From the NCBI RefSeq assembly GCF_003326475.1, contig NZ_JPWA01000025.1, forward strand, positions 1 to 64,000: a stretch of DNA of 64,000 nucleotides. Reading direction: 5' to 3'. Positions 1 through 10,174 of this stretch are shown one piece after another. Both the position numbers and the translations under genes were made by a program. The notes under the pieces were generated by a model. The model had not been told where the DNA came from. It saw only the letters and a list, made by a program, of their open reading frames with translations, and did not search any database. Each line of letters starts with the position of its first letter. Position 1 is the first letter of the stretch. The DNA comes from Thalassospira xianhensis MCCC 1A02616 (GTDB lineage: Bacteria > Pseudomonadota > Alphaproteobacteria > Rhodospirillales > Thalassospiraceae).

Positions 1-1
1 C

Positions 2-823
2 TGCGCCGCCATGCCCGAAGGCCTGGCCGAAAGCGAACTGTTTGGCTATGCCGCCGGGGCCTTTACCAGTGCGCGGCGCGGCGGCAAGCCGGGGCTTCTG
101 GAACTGGCCGATGGCGGCACATTGTTTCTGGATGAAATCGGCGAACTGACACCCTATTTACAGGCCAAGCTTCTGCGCGTGTTGCAGGATGGCCGGTTCC
201 GGCGCGTCGGCGGCACGGATGAAATTGCGGTTGATGTCCGCGTCATCAGCGCGACCAACCGCGACCTTGACGCCATGTCCCATGACGGCACATTCCGCGA
301 AGACCTTTATTTCCGCCTCAACGTCCTTGGCATCACCCTGCCGCCCTTGCGCGACCGGCGCGAAGACATTGCCGAACTGGCCCTTTATTTCGTCACCCGC
401 ACCGCCCAGCAAACCGAACGACCCACACCCCATATCGCAAGGGATGCCCTGTCCTGGCTTGCCAGCCACGATTGGCCGGGCAATGTGCGCGAACTGGAAA
501 ACACCCTTTTCCGGGCGGTCGCCCTGCTGGATGGCGACATCCTGACCGCACGCGACCTGACCACCACCGCAAGCAACCCGCCCGCCACGGCCACGGATGA
601 AACCGCAACATCCCGCGATCTGGCAACCAATGCCCCCGCAACCGACCCGATCAATGCGGCCATCGCGCAAGGAAGCCTTGCCGATGGGATGGACATGCTC
701 GAACGTGAAATGCTGATGCGCCTTTACCCGGATTATCCAAGCTCGCGGAAGCTTGCCGAACGGCTTGGAATCTCGCACACTGCGATTGCCCGCAAGCTTC
801 GCAAATATGGCATTTCCGGTTGA
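2..823 (+). CDS. Sigma-54-dependent transcriptional activator, C-terminal part (cut by window edge)
   Basis: The reading frame is open at the left edge (from base 2), so the regulatory N-terminus and Walker A motif lie outside. What remains is the AAA+ core of a bacterial enhancer-binding protein: the sigma-54 contact loop GAFTSA, the Walker B segment [12 protein letters not shown], the sensor stretch [10 protein letters not shown], and the conserved [12 protein letters not shown] block. A proline/threonine-rich linker follows, then a TyrR/Fis-like helix-turn-helix ending [20 protein letters not shown]. By family knowledge it binds upstream enhancers and remodels sigma-54 RNA polymerase using ATP. 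It lies 81 bases upstream of the 3-hydroxybutyrate dehydrogenase gene on the same strand, so that gene is a plausible target, but I could not find a clean -24/-12 promoter in the gap. The inducer is unknown because the sensor domain is missing. Confidence 0.93.
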   Translation, partial: CAAMPEGLAESELFGYAAGAFTSARRGGKPGLLELADGGTLFLDEIGELTPYLQAKLLRVLQDGRFRRVGGTDEIAVDVRVISATNRDLDAMSHDGTFREDLYFRLNVLGITLPPLRDRREDIAELALYFVTRTAQQTERPTPHIARDALSWLASHDWPGNVRELENTLFRAVALLDGDILTARDLTTTASNPPATATDETATSRDLATNAPATDPINAAIAQGSLADGMDMLEREMLMRLYPDYPSSRKLAERLGISHTAIARKLRKYGISG

Positions 824-904
824 TCTTGCCTCCCATGTTGCATTGCGGCATGATCCACCTAACTTATGAGGAGGAACAACTCCTCACCCACAGGGAGAAA
901 CATC

Positions 905-1690
905 ATGCTGACAGGCAAATGCGCACTTGTTACCGGATCCACCAGCGGCATCGGTCTTGCCATGGCCAAGGCCCTTGCAGGGGCCGGGGCGGATGTCATG
1001 CTGAACGGCTTTGGCGATAAGGACGAAATCGAGGCCACCCGCAAATCGCTTGAAACCGAGTTTGGCGTGACCGCGCATTACAACGGCGCGGACCTCTCCA
1101 AACCCGATCAGATCGAAGCGATGATGAAAGACGCCGCCGCAAAATTCGGCGGTGGGGCCGATATCCTGATCAACAATGCCGGCATTCAATACACCGCCCT
1201 GATCGAGGATTTCCCGCCGGAAAAATGGGACGCGATCATTGCGATCAACCTGACCTCGGCCTTTCACACGACGCGCTTTGCCTTGCCGAACATGAAAAAG
1301 AAAAACTGGGGCCGGATCATCAATACCGCATCTGCGCACGGTCTGGTCGCATCGGTCCAAAAGGCCGCTTATGTCGCGGCCAAGCACGGCATCATGGGCC
1401 TGACCAAGGTAACGGCCCTTGAAACCGCCGAAAGCGGCATCACCGCCAATTCAATCTGCCCGGGCTGGGTGCGCACCGAACTGGTCGAACGCCAGATCGA
1501 AGCCAAGGCCAAGGAAGGCGGCATTTCCGTCGAACAGGCCGCAACCAATCTGGTCTCGGACAAACACCCATCCAAACAGTTCGTCACCCCCGAACAGATC
1601 GGCCAGACCGCCCTGTTCCTGTGCTCGGACGCCGCATCACAGATGACAGGCACCCATATGTCGGTCGATGGTGGCTGGACGGCGCAGTAA
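905..1690 (+). CDS. bdhA: D-3-hydroxybutyrate dehydrogenase
   Basis: A 261-residue classical short-chain dehydrogenase that interconverts D-3-hydroxybutyrate and acetoacetate with NAD, in the cytoplasm, normally during polyhydroxybutyrate or ketone-body use. It has the cofactor motif GSTSGIG at residues 11-17, NNAG at 90-93, and the catalytic set S143, Y156, K160. The segment LNGFGDKDEIE near residues 33-43 is typical of the 3-hydroxybutyrate dehydrogenase branch rather than of FabG. The ATG at 905 is chosen because a GGGAGA ribosome site sits seven bases before it and the protein then has the usual 260-residue length; an in-frame ATG upstream (866) would add 13 residues without family similarity. 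It is followed by a strong terminator hairpin, so it is probably transcribed alone or with the activator upstream. Confidence 0.93.
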   Translation: MLTGKCALVTGSTSGIGLAMAKALAGAGADVMLNGFGDKDEIEATRKSLETEFGVTAHYNGADLSKPDQIEAMMKDAAAKFGGGADILINNAGIQYTALIEDFPPEKWDAIIAINLTSAFHTTRFALPNMKKKNWGRIINTASAHGLVASVQKAAYVAAKHGIMGLTKVTALETAESGITANSICPGWVRTELVERQIEAKAKEGGISVEQAATNLVSDKHPSKQFVTPEQIGQTALFLCSDAASQMTGTHMSVDGGWTAQ

Positions 1691-1697
1691 AGTTTTC

Positions 1698-1741
1698 ATG
1701 CGCTACTTTGATACCGTTTGGTGTCAAAGTAGCGCATTTTG
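1698..1741 (+). terminator. Rho-independent terminator of bdhA, containing a hipBA-associated element
   Basis: A perfect 14-base inverted repeat (1698-1711 with 1724-1737) is extended by three more pairs around a GTTT loop and followed by a T-run, eight bases after the bdhA stop. The apex of the hairpin reads TGATACCGTTTGGT, which closely matches elements found at both ends of hipBA. Confidence 0.85.
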
Positions 1742-1745
1742 CTTG

Positions 1746-1803
1746 AATGATACCGAATAGTTACATAACCTTGCCTCAGGCAAGAATGAAACTGTTCGGT
1801 GAC
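1746..1803 (+). promoter_or_regulatory. Putative HipB operator pair in front of hipB
   Basis: Two related elements sit just before the hipB start: TGATACCGAATAGT at 1748-1761 and TGAAACTGTTCGGT at 1787-1800. The second lies where the ribosome site would be. The second element matches the copy behind hipA at 17 of 19 positions over a longer stretch (1785-1803 against 3422-3440). HipB proteins are known to repress their own operon through repeated palindromic operators, so operator function is the natural inference; it is not demonstrated by sequence alone. Confidence 0.5.
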
Positions 1804-1806
1804 ATC

Positions 1807-2073
1807 ATGATCATTCGAAACATTGACGATATTCGGGAGGCCGCGCGCAGCTTACGCAAGCAGCGCGGCCTTACCCAAAGCCAGACCGCAGCCCTTATCG
1901 GCTACAGCCGAAAATGGCTATCGTCATTCGAGCGGGGCAGCAGCACCCCACCAATTGACATGATCATTCGCCTGTTCGTTTTACTGGGCAGCCCTTTATC
2001 TCTGACCGATCTTCAGACCACCACAACACCAAACGATCTATCGGGCGTTATCGACATTGACGAGGGGCTTTAA
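1807..2073 (+). CDS. hipB: HipB-like antitoxin, XRE-family DNA-binding protein
   Basis: An 88-residue protein with one lambda-repressor-like helix-turn-helix (around residues 12-60), with the segment GLTQSQTAALIGYSRKWLSS as the recognition region and an acidic tail. HipB antitoxins bind DNA and the partner kinase, repress the operon and neutralise the toxin. The start at 1807 is preferred to the in-frame ATGs at 1747 and 1786 because those lie inside the repeated operator-like elements and the added residues are not part of the fold. Its stop overlaps the start of hipA in TAATG, so the two are translationally coupled. It has no strong Shine-Dalgarno sequence, as expected for a tightly held antitoxin gene, and the start remains somewhat uncertain. 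Confidence 0.85.
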   Translation: MIIRNIDDIREAARSLRKQRGLTQSQTAALIGYSRKWLSSFERGSSTPPIDMIIRLFVLLGSPLSLTDLQTTTTPNDLSGVIDIDEGL

Positions 2074-3383
2074 TGACACAGGAAGCCTCTGTTCGATTGC
2101 ACGGCATCGAAATCGGTACACTTGGCACCGACGATAAGGGTGGCCTGCGCTTTCGCTATAGCCCCGATCACATCCAACGATCTGCCACCGCTCAGACCGT
2201 CAACCCCCAACTGTCCCTTCGCCTGCCGGTACCGACACAAGCGGGTGAAAATCGCTGGTTTGATGATGCTGAATGCGGGCCTTTCTTTGCCGGGCTGTTG
2301 CCGGACAACAAATTGACCCGTCGAAAACTCGCTCTTGTTCTAAGCAAAGATCACGACATCGCCGCAGATGACGAATTTGCAATGCTATTTGCCCTTGGCA
2401 AGGATTGTGCGGGGGCCGTATCCATCGCCCCGGTCGGTACTGTTGAAACCCCCGAAGATACAACCCACCCGGAATATCGCATTCTCGACGAAGCAGAACT
2501 TGCCGGGCACATCCGCGACTTGCCTGCGCGCCCCCTATTCGTTGATACGCAGGGCGAAGTCCGCATTTCGCTGGCAGGCGTGCATGACAAGGCCGTTGTT
2601 ATTCGAACCGGCGAAAAAATTGCCCTGCCGCATGGCAACACACCAAGTTCCCACATCCTCAAGACCGATATTCAGGGCCTTCCGGAATCGATCCGCGTCG
2701 AACATTATTGCCTTGAAATCGCCCGTGAAATCGGGCTTCCCTGCCCCCGGTCACACATTTTGCAGGCAGAAGATCAGATTTTCATGCTTGTCGCACGATA
2801 CGACCGGACATTGCGCGAAAGATCCGGCCAACGATATCTGACCCGCCTGCATCAGGAAGATTTCTGTCAGGCGCTCGGATATTTTCCGCATCAGAAATAC
2901 GAGCGTGATGGCGGCCCAGACTGGAAAAAAATGTTTGCCGCGCTGGATTTCAGCCTCGATCCTGCCCGCGATAAACTGCTGCTGCTACGATATGCCATTT
3001 TCCAATATCTTGTCGGCAATCCTGATGCGCATGCCAAAAATTACAGCCTGATCTGGCAGTCTGGCGGCGTGCGCCTTGCACCGCTTTATGACCTCAATAA
3101 CGCCGCAGCATTTCGTAATTTCTACAAAGAGCAACGCATTCTCCTTGCCATGTCCATCGGTGGCGAACGCAACCCGAAACTGCTTGGCCGTGAACATTGG
3201 GAATCTTTTGCATCCGATATCAATATCAGTCCGAAACTGGTGATCGACGAACTTGCAACACTCTCGAAGTTAACCGAAAAAGCAGCAACCAAACTGCGCC
3301 AAGCCACGCGTGGAACAATTGCGGACACAAGCCTGCTTGATCTCGCCCTGGAAGACATTAAATCGCGCTGCCAGAGCCACTAA
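2073..3383 (+). CDS. hipA: HipA-family serine/threonine kinase toxin
   Basis: A 436-residue HipA-family kinase. In Escherichia coli HipA phosphorylates glutamyl-tRNA synthetase and causes growth arrest; the target here is not known. The HipA N-terminal subdomain covers roughly residues 1-120. The glycine-rich ATP loop SLAGVHDK is at 166-173, the catalytic loop GNPDAHAKNYSL holds D318, H320, K322 and N323, and the metal-binding aspartate is D340 in LAPLYDLNN. All catalytic residues of an active kinase are present, so it is not a decayed copy. It is joined to hipB by an overlapping stop/start. The stop codon is followed within three bases by an inverted repeat built from the same element that precedes hipB, which suggests the pair behaves as a self-contained module. 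Confidence 0.92.
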   Translation: MTQEASVRLHGIEIGTLGTDDKGGLRFRYSPDHIQRSATAQTVNPQLSLRLPVPTQAGENRWFDDAECGPFFAGLLPDNKLTRRKLALVLSKDHDIAADDEFAMLFALGKDCAGAVSIAPVGTVETPEDTTHPEYRILDEAELAGHIRDLPARPLFVDTQGEVRISLAGVHDKAVVIRTGEKIALPHGNTPSSHILKTDIQGLPESIRVEHYCLEIAREIGLPCPRSHILQAEDQIFMLVARYDRTLRERSGQRYLTRLHQEDFCQALGYFPHQKYERDGGPDWKKMFAALDFSLDPARDKLLLLRYAIFQYLVGNPDAHAKNYSLIWQSGGVRLAPLYDLNNAAAFRNFYKEQRILLAMSIGGERNPKLLGREHWESFASDINISPKLVIDELATLSKLTEKAATKLRQATRGTIADTSLLDLALEDIKSRCQSH

Positions 3384-3385
3384 TT

Positions 3386-3440
3386 GTTACCGAACGGTAT
3401 CATTTCCTCGATTTCAGGATAAATGATACTGTTCGGTAAC
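3386..3440. terminator. Inverted repeat behind hipA: terminator between convergent genes and element pair
   Basis: A 20-base inverted repeat (3386-3405 with 3421-3440, one imperfect pair) encloses a 15-base loop, between the convergent ends of hipA and the LysR gene. Each arm carries the element TGATACYGTTCGGT, once on each strand. It can act as a bidirectional terminator, and it also duplicates the putative HipB operator. Confidence 0.65.
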
Positions 3441-3444
3441 AAAA

Positions 3445-5546
<2,102 letters not shown>

Positions 5547-5572
5547 GACCATCTGGCTTCATACGAAAACCC

Positions 5573-5606
5573 CGCCCTGCCGGTGAAATTCCGGCAAGGT
5601 GGGCGA
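5573..5606 (+). other. Intercistronic hairpin between adhC and fghA
   Basis: An imperfect inverted repeat (CGCCC-TGCCGG against CCGGCA-GGGCG with a small bulge) lies in the gap between the two genes and ends just before the fghA ribosome site. There is no T-run, so it more likely stabilises or processes the mRNA than terminates it. Confidence 0.4.
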
Positions 5607-5619
5607 ACGGGAGAATAAA

Positions 5620-6477
5620 ATGGGCATTGAAAATTCGTCCAGCAACAAGGTATTCGGCGGCTGGCACAAACAATATACCCATCGGTCCGATGTGCTGGGT
5701 TGCGATATGCGGTTTGCCATCTTCCTGCCGCGTCAGGCGGGCAAGGGCAACCGTGTGCCGGTGATGTACTGGCTATCGGGACTGACCTGCACGGATGAAA
5801 ACTTCATGCAGAAGGCCGGCGCGTTTCGCATCGCAAGCGAACTTGGCATTGCCATCGTCGCCCCCGACACCAGCCCGCGCGGCGACCATGTGCCCGATGA
5901 CGAAGAAGAAGCCTATGACTTCGGCAAGGGGGCCGGTTTTTACGTCAACGCGACGCAGGAACCGTGGGCGCGCAATTACCGCATGTATGATTACGTGACG
6001 AAGGAACTTCCGGCCCTTGTCCGCGATCATTTCCCGATTTCCGATGATGCGGTGATTTCCGGCCATTCGATGGGCGGGCATGGTGCGCTGATGATCGCGC
6101 TTAAAAACCCGGGCATGTTCAAATCGGTCACGGCCTTTTCGCCGATTTCAAACCCGATCAATTGCCCATGGGGCCAAAAGGCGCTTGACAATTATCTCGG
6201 CGATGACAAATCCGTCTGGAAACAGTGGGACAGCTCGGAACTGATGAAGGCCGCAACCGCCAAGGATATGCAAACCCCCGCCCTTGTTGATCAGGGCGAT
6301 GCCGATGGCTTCCTGACCGAGCAGCTTAAACCCGATACGCTTTTTGCCGCCGCAAGTCATGCCGGTTATCCGCTGAACCTGCGCATGCAGGAAGGCTACG
6401 ACCATAGCTATTACTTCATCGCGAGCTTTATCGAAGACCATCTGCGTTTCCACGCATGGCATCTTGGTATCGCCTGA
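5620..6477 (+). CDS. fghA: S-formylglutathione hydrolase
   Basis: A 285-residue alpha/beta-hydrolase of the esterase D family that hydrolyses S-formylglutathione to formate and glutathione, finishing glutathione-linked formaldehyde detoxification. The nucleophile is S150 in SGHSMGGHGAL; the family markers SGLTCTDENF (residues 53-62) and APDTSPRG (81-88) are intact, and the C-terminal GYDHSYYFI holds the catalytic histidine. The ATG at 5620 follows a GGGAG ribosome site; the ATG seven codons upstream is within the leader hairpin region and is less likely. It forms a two-gene operon with adhC and ends before a strong terminator. Confidence 0.96.
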   Translation: MGIENSSSNKVFGGWHKQYTHRSDVLGCDMRFAIFLPRQAGKGNRVPVMYWLSGLTCTDENFMQKAGAFRIASELGIAIVAPDTSPRGDHVPDDEEEAYDFGKGAGFYVNATQEPWARNYRMYDYVTKELPALVRDHFPISDDAVISGHSMGGHGALMIALKNPGMFKSVTAFSPISNPINCPWGQKALDNYLGDDKSVWKQWDSSELMKAATAKDMQTPALVDQGDADGFLTEQLKPDTLFAAASHAGYPLNLRMQEGYDHSYYFIASFIEDHLRFHAWHLGIA

Positions 6478-6517
6478 GATCAGGTAACCGCACAGAACCC
6501 GCACCCAAGCGGTTTTC

Positions 6518-6562
6518 ACCCGGCACGCGCCTCGTCCCTGTAGGCGTGCCGGGTCTTTTTTT
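6518..6562 (+). terminator. Rho-independent terminator after fghA
   Basis: An 11-base perfect stem (6518-6528 with 6544-6554) is followed by a CTTTTTTT tract 40 bases after the fghA stop and only six bases before the convergent bioN stop. Confidence 0.9.
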
Positions 6563-6567
6563 GAAGA

Positions 6568-7170
6568 TTAATCCGGGTCAAAGCTGCGCGCATCAATGGC
6601 ATCGGCCACGTCATCCGCCGTTTTAAGCGTGCGGATAATTAGCGGCACGACAAGTGCTAGCACCGATTTATCAAGCCCACGCGCGCGTTGCGCATCGCGG
6701 ATTTCATGACCGATTTGCGCAATCACCGGGATAAAACGCAACACCATCGAAAAGGCCAGACTGACCTTTTCCGGATTAACGCCAAACCGCGCCAGCGGCG
6801 TCATTGCCCGTTCCAGCGCGGCCAGCATGTCGGATGTTTTGGTCGTCAGGGTGACAAGCCCGGCAAAACTGACAATCGCGGCGAGCCGGAAAACCACCAC
6901 AAGCCCCGCCTGCCAGTCATTGAGCCAAAGCTGCACGGCAAAGAACAGAACCAGCAGCCACAATATCGGCCTGATCTGCGCCCAAAGGATGCGGGGGCCA
7001 AAACCCGAAACCGGATACAGGACAAAAACTGTCACCAGCACCACCGCCAGAACCGGCCAGTCGGGGATCAGAAAAACCCCGGTCCCCAGCAGCACAAGGG
7101 CAAGCACCTTTAACCCCGCCGCCGCCCGGTGCAGGGCGGAATTGCCATCGATGTAAAGTCCGGCAATCAC
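6568..7170 (-). CDS. bioN: BioN, transmembrane (T) component of the biotin ECF transporter
   Basis: A 200-residue CbiQ/BioN-type energy-coupling-factor transmembrane protein. About four or five hydrophobic segments occupy the first 125 residues, followed by a cytoplasmic region with the paired coupling motifs ARG (in [12 protein letters not shown]) and ARS (in [11 protein letters not shown]) that contact the ATPase. It couples ATP hydrolysis by BioM to substrate release from BioY. Its start overlaps the bioM stop by four bases, and bioY lies just upstream, so the substrate assignment to biotin rests on the operon. Confidence 0.93.
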   Translation of the reverse strand: MIAGLYIDGNSALHRAAAGLKVLALVLLGTGVFLIPDWPVLAVVLVTVFVLYPVSGFGPRILWAQIRPILWLLVLFFAVQLWLNDWQAGLVVVFRLAAIVSFAGLVTLTTKTSDMLAALERAMTPLARFGVNPEKVSLAFSMVLRFIPVIAQIGHEIRDAQRARGLDKSVLALVVPLIIRTLKTADDVADAIDARSFDPD

Positions 7171-7841
7171 GCCATCATCTCCCGATAGCGGGCAATGGCG
7201 ATGGCCGGCACATCGTCACAGGCGATCCGGCCATTTTCAAACACCAGCACCCGGTCGTAACCGGCAATCAGATCAAGATCATGGGAAACCGTAATCACGG
7301 TCTGATCAAGCTCGGCAATCGCGCGTTCGACCCGGTTGCGATTGCGCAGGTCAAGCAAGGTGGTCGGTTCGTCAAAGATGATGTAACGCGGTGCCATCAC
7401 CAGCACACCGGAAATCGCCAGAAGCTGCTTCTGGCCCCCGCTTAACAGATGACTGGAATGGGTTTTGAAATCCGACAGGTCATATCGCGCAAGGACTTCG
7501 TCGATACGACGGTCAATCTCGTCCTTGGGCAGTTTCAACGCCTTCAGGCCAAAGGCGATGTCTTCTTCGACCACCGGATAGACGATCTGATTATCCGGGT
7601 TCTGAAAAACAAAACCGACATGACGGCGCAGTTTGCGCCCGTCTTTGGCGGCATCGAAATCATCGACGCGCACAATCCCCGACGATGCCACCTGAAGCCC
7701 GTTCAGAAGCCGGACAAACGTGCTTTTGCCCGATCCATTGGCCCCGACAATCCCGATCCGCCTTTCGCAAAGTGACAGTGAAATATCGTCAAGCACGCGA
7801 CGCTGATCGAATTCCACGGTGACATTTTCAAGCGTGATCAT
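7167..7841 (-). CDS. bioM: BioM, ATPase component of the biotin ECF transporter
   Basis: A 224-residue ABC ATPase of the BioM/CbiO type. It has Walker [10 protein letters not shown], the Q-loop FVFQNPDNQ typical of ECF ATPases, the ABC signature [10 protein letters not shown], Walker [10 protein letters not shown], and the switch histidine in VSHD. It powers biotin uptake at the cytoplasmic face together with BioN. The start is set at the ATG of MITLENV (7841), which has an AGGTG ribosome site; a TTG five codons upstream is possible but poorly placed. It is coupled to bioN by a four-base overlap and follows bioY by 74 bases. Confidence 0.94.
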   Translation of the reverse strand: MITLENVTVEFDQRRVLDDISLSLCERRIGIVGANGSGKSTFVRLLNGLQVASSGIVRVDDFDAAKDGRKLRRHVGFVFQNPDNQIVYPVVEEDIAFGLKALKLPKDEIDRRIDEVLARYDLSDFKTHSSHLLSGGQKQLLAISGVLVMAPRYIIFDEPTTLLDLRNRNRVERAIAELDQTVITVSHDLDLIAGYDRVLVFENGRIACDDVPAIAIARYREMMA

Positions 7842-7915
7842 CGGCACCTGGCGCAAAATTTCAGACAGGGAATAACAGCAAAAGGCGCGATCTGATGACC
7901 GCGCCCCATCAAAAC

Positions 7916-8464
7916 CTAGCGTGCCCTGGAAATCAAGGGATAGGCACGCCGGACCGCCATGCAGGCAGCCGTTGCAATCGCAACCTTGATCACATCACCA
8001 ATCAGGAACGGCGCGGCACCAACGGTCGCCTGCCAGTAACTGATTTCAACAACGATGCTGACCCAAAGATTGCCAATCGCATACAGGACAACAATCCCCC
8101 CAATCGCAATCGACAATGCCGCGTTAACGACATTCAGCCTGTCCCAGAATTTTTCAATCAGCAGGCCGATCACAAAGGCCGAAATCACCCAGCCGACGAT
8201 AAAGCCGCCCGTCGCCCCCAGAAGAACGCCAAAACCACCGCGCCCCCCCGACAAAAGCGGCAGGCCAAGCGCAACCAGCACAACAAACAGCAGGATCGAA
8301 AGCCCGCCACGACGCGCCCCCAAAATCGCCCCGGCCAGCATCGGCCCCAGCGATTGCGCGGTCACCGGCACCCCCGTAATCGGCAGGGTGATGGGTGGAA
8401 ACAACCCAAGCACGGCAGTCACAGCCGCAAACAGCGCGATATAGACGATATCTTTGGTGTTCAT
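7916..8464 (-). CDS. bioY: BioY, substrate-binding membrane protein of the biotin ECF transporter
   Basis: A 182-residue integral membrane protein of the BioY family, the S-component that binds biotin with high affinity. It has about six hydrophobic helices and the family motifs [15 protein letters not shown] and [11 protein letters not shown]. The start MNTKDIVYI is chosen for the GGAAGG ribosome site ten bases before it; the reading frame stays open for 19 more codons but these do not resemble BioY. It is the first gene of bioY-bioM-bioN. In many alphaproteobacteria such operons are controlled by BioR at TTATMKATAA sites; I see no such site upstream, but there are two hairpins in the leader. 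Confidence 0.95.
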   Translation of the reverse strand: MNTKDIVYIALFAAVTAVLGLFPPITLPITGVPVTAQSLGPMLAGAILGARRGGLSILLFVVLVALGLPLLSGGRGGFGVLLGATGGFIVGWVISAFVIGLLIEKFWDRLNVVNAALSIAIGGIVVLYAIGNLWVSIVVEISYWQATVGAAPFLIGDVIKVAIATAACMAVRRAYPLISRAR

Positions 8465-8497
8465 GATTTCACGATCCTTCCTTCCCGTTCTCCCCGA

Positions 8498-8553
8498 CGG
8501 TGATGGCACAAGCCCCGACACATCACCGTTCGTTTTCCGGTCCTCCCGACCGG
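8498..8553 (-). promoter_or_regulatory. Two hairpins in the bioY leader
   Basis: Reading along the minus strand toward bioY there is first a 6-pair hairpin (8548-8553 with 8537-8542, loop CTCC side) and then an 8-pair inverted repeat CGGTGATG/CATCACCG (8521-8528 with 8498-8505, 15-base loop). The second ends 33 bases before the bioY start. No known biotin riboswitch class exists, so regulatory function is only a suggestion. Confidence 0.35.
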
Positions 8554-9310
8554 TTCAACGGCCGAAGGGATAGCCGCAAAACCGCAGATCGCAAAGCAAA
8601 ATGACGCATCATCTCCATTAGGGCGGGATCAGAATCGCCTAATAATATTTTGGTTTCAAAAGCTTGCCGCGGATCAAACAGCATCACGCCGGACCGGTGA
8701 TGCCCTGAGCACGACGCCCTGACAACTGCCAGACAGCCAACAGCCGATGACGGATGCGACGGCAAAGCTACCCCACCCAAAACCGGGCTTCGCGCAATCA
8801 GGTAAGTCCGGACAAACCTTGGGCTTCGGCATCCTCGCCAACGGGGCGCAGACGGGCCGCAGACGGGCCGCCTTCTGACCAACAATCCGCTCCGGTCGCT
8901 TTCCGGCAATTCTGGCACCCCGCGCATCCCGGACGGACATCATGCCACCACCATCCTCGCCAAACAGACCACCTCGGGCTCACGGCCCGCTCCGGTCACT
9001 CCCGGCCATGGCGACATTTCCGACAACCGATGAAGCCCGGATACACTTCGGGCGTACAGCCCCCACTGGTCCACCATCGACGGGTCACAGATCACCGCTG
9101 CCCGCTGCTGCCATTACTGCCGCTCCCGGCAAATTCAGCGCTCCCTCTCCAACAAGACGCACCTCTCCCGTCATGACAAATGACCGGGTTAGCTCCCTTA
9201 GTCCTCGTGCAGAAGGCCGCCATAATGGCTCCGCCATCCGCCGGTCAATATCCTGCGAATCACCCCGTCGCTCTGTCGGTATCCCTGCCGCTGCATCCTG
9301 ATCACCTCTT
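8554..9310. other. GC-rich stretch without a convincing gene
   Basis: About 750 bases with no reading frame that shows codon bias or a recognisable family. Open frames exist on both strands (for example 8523-8927 and 9085-9330 minus, 8754-9176 and 8942-9301 plus), but their translations are rich in proline, arginine and serine as expected of noncoding GC-rich DNA. There is a short direct repeat CGCAGACGGGC twice around 8847-8869. I looked for RNase P RNA, tmRNA, cobalamin riboswitch and tRNA features and did not find them. It may be decayed coding sequence or a structured RNA I cannot identify. Confidence 0.5.
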
Positions 9311-9325
9311 TGATCCGGCCCCAAA

Positions 9326-9361
9326 CGCAAAAACCCGCGAGGCTCAAGGCCTCGCGGGTTT
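9326..9361 (-). terminator. Strong terminator on the minus strand
   Basis: A 13-pair stem (9331-9343 with 9349-9361, five-base loop) is followed on the minus strand by TTTTTGC. It stands right after a well-formed promoter (9381-9409), so it may end a very short transcript; it could also catch transcripts coming from the urease operon. Confidence 0.85.
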
Positions 9362-9380
9362 CGGTCCCGTTGACTTTTCT

Positions 9381-9430
9381 TTTATGCCATAATTAAAAGA
9401 ACAAATCAAGAACTTTTTGAAAAAAGTTTT
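9381..9430 (-). promoter_or_regulatory. Strong-looking sigma-70 type promoter with AT-rich upstream element
   Basis: On the minus strand the -35 box TTGATT (9409-9404) and the -10 box CATAAA (9386-9381) are exactly 17 bases apart. Directly upstream lies the self-complementary AACTTTTTTCAAAAAGTT tract, like the UP-type sequences before stable-RNA promoters in alphaproteobacteria. Transcription would start near 9374 and meet the terminator at 9361 almost at once, giving an RNA of about 50 bases. Confidence 0.5.
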
Positions 9431-9482
9431 ATATGCAGTCCGCCCGCAGGCGATCGCCCCTGCTCAACCTACCCTCCAAATG

Positions 9483-9516
9483 TTCAGGCCCGACCATTTT
9501 CAGGCCGGGCCTGTGT
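9483..9516 (-). terminator. Hairpin after ureG, probable end of the urease operon
   Basis: An inverted repeat CAGGCCCG/CGGGCCTG with a 13-base loop lies about 40 bases beyond the ureG stop. It lacks a clear T-run, so it may be a weak or processed 3 prime end backed up by the stronger terminator at 9326-9361. Confidence 0.5.
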
Positions 9517-9553
9517 GCTCCCGTCATCCGGTATTATTGCGTCCTGATCCCCA

Positions 9554-10174
9554 TCAGGACGCGGCGGATTGACGGAGCCCCCCTGTCTCGATGATGAAAT
9601 TCTTGACGTCTTCAAGGCCATCCATCGCCTTGAGATTGGTAAACAGGAACGGACGGGTGCCGCGCATTTTTCTGGCATCCCGGTCCATCACTCCCAGATC
9701 GGCCCCGACAAGCGGTGCCAGATCGGTTTTGTTGATCACCAGCAGATCGGACCGCGTAATGCCTGGCCCCCCTTTACGCGGGATTTTGTCGCCCGCCGAA
9801 ACGTCGATGACATAAATCGTGATATCGGCCAGTTCCGGCGAAAATGTCGCCGACAGGTTATCACCACCCGATTCAATAAAGATCGCCTCAAGCCCCGGAT
9901 GTTTGGCGCTCATATCCTCGACCGCGGCAAGGTTGATCGATGCGTCTTCGCGAATGGCGGTATGCGGGCAGCCCCCCGTTTCAACACCGGCAATGCGGTC
10001 TGCTGCCAATGCCCCCGACCGGGTCATGAATTCGGCATCTTCGCGGGTGTAAATATCGTTGGTGATCGCGGCGATATTGAACTCGTCGCGCATGGCCTTG
10101 CACAGCCGTTCCAGAAGGGCGGTTTTGCCCGAACCAACCGGGCCACCGATACCAATGCGAAGGGGTGAGCTCAT
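9554..10174 (-). CDS. ureG: Urease accessory GTPase UreG
   Basis: A 206-residue SIMIBI-class GTPase needed to load nickel into urease. The P-loop [11 protein letters not shown] is near residues 10-20, the metal site CPH is in [13 protein letters not shown], and the guanine-specificity motif [11 protein letters not shown] is near residue 150. In the known mechanism UreG receives nickel, dimerises with GTP, and delivers it through UreF and UreD to the apoenzyme. It is the last gene of ureDABCEFG; its start overlaps the ureF stop by four bases. Confidence 0.97.
   Translation of the reverse strand: MSSPLRIGIGGPVGSGKTALLERLCKAMRDEFNIAAITNDIYTREDAEFMTRSGALAADRIAGVETGGCPHTAIREDASINLAAVEDMSAKHPGLEAIFIESGGDNLSATFSPELADITIYVIDVSAGDKIPRKGGPGITRSDLLVINKTDLAPLVGADLGVMDRDARKMRGTRPFLFTNLKAMDGLEDVKNFIIETGGLRQSAAS

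Noticed and set aside
8523-9330. Several overlapping open frames on both strands (8523-8927, 8674-8943, 8754-9176, 8942-9301, 9085-9330)
   Set aside because: None has coding-like composition, a good ribosome site or a recognisable fold; kept as an unexplained GC-rich stretch instead.
8554-9480. RNase P RNA, tmRNA, riboswitch or tRNA in the gene-free interval
   Set aside because: I did not find the conserved core words of these RNAs on either strand; only the promoter-terminator unit near 9330-9430 stands out.
9483-9516. Hairpin after ureG as a strong terminator
   Set aside because: No T-run on either strand; kept as a weak or processed end only.
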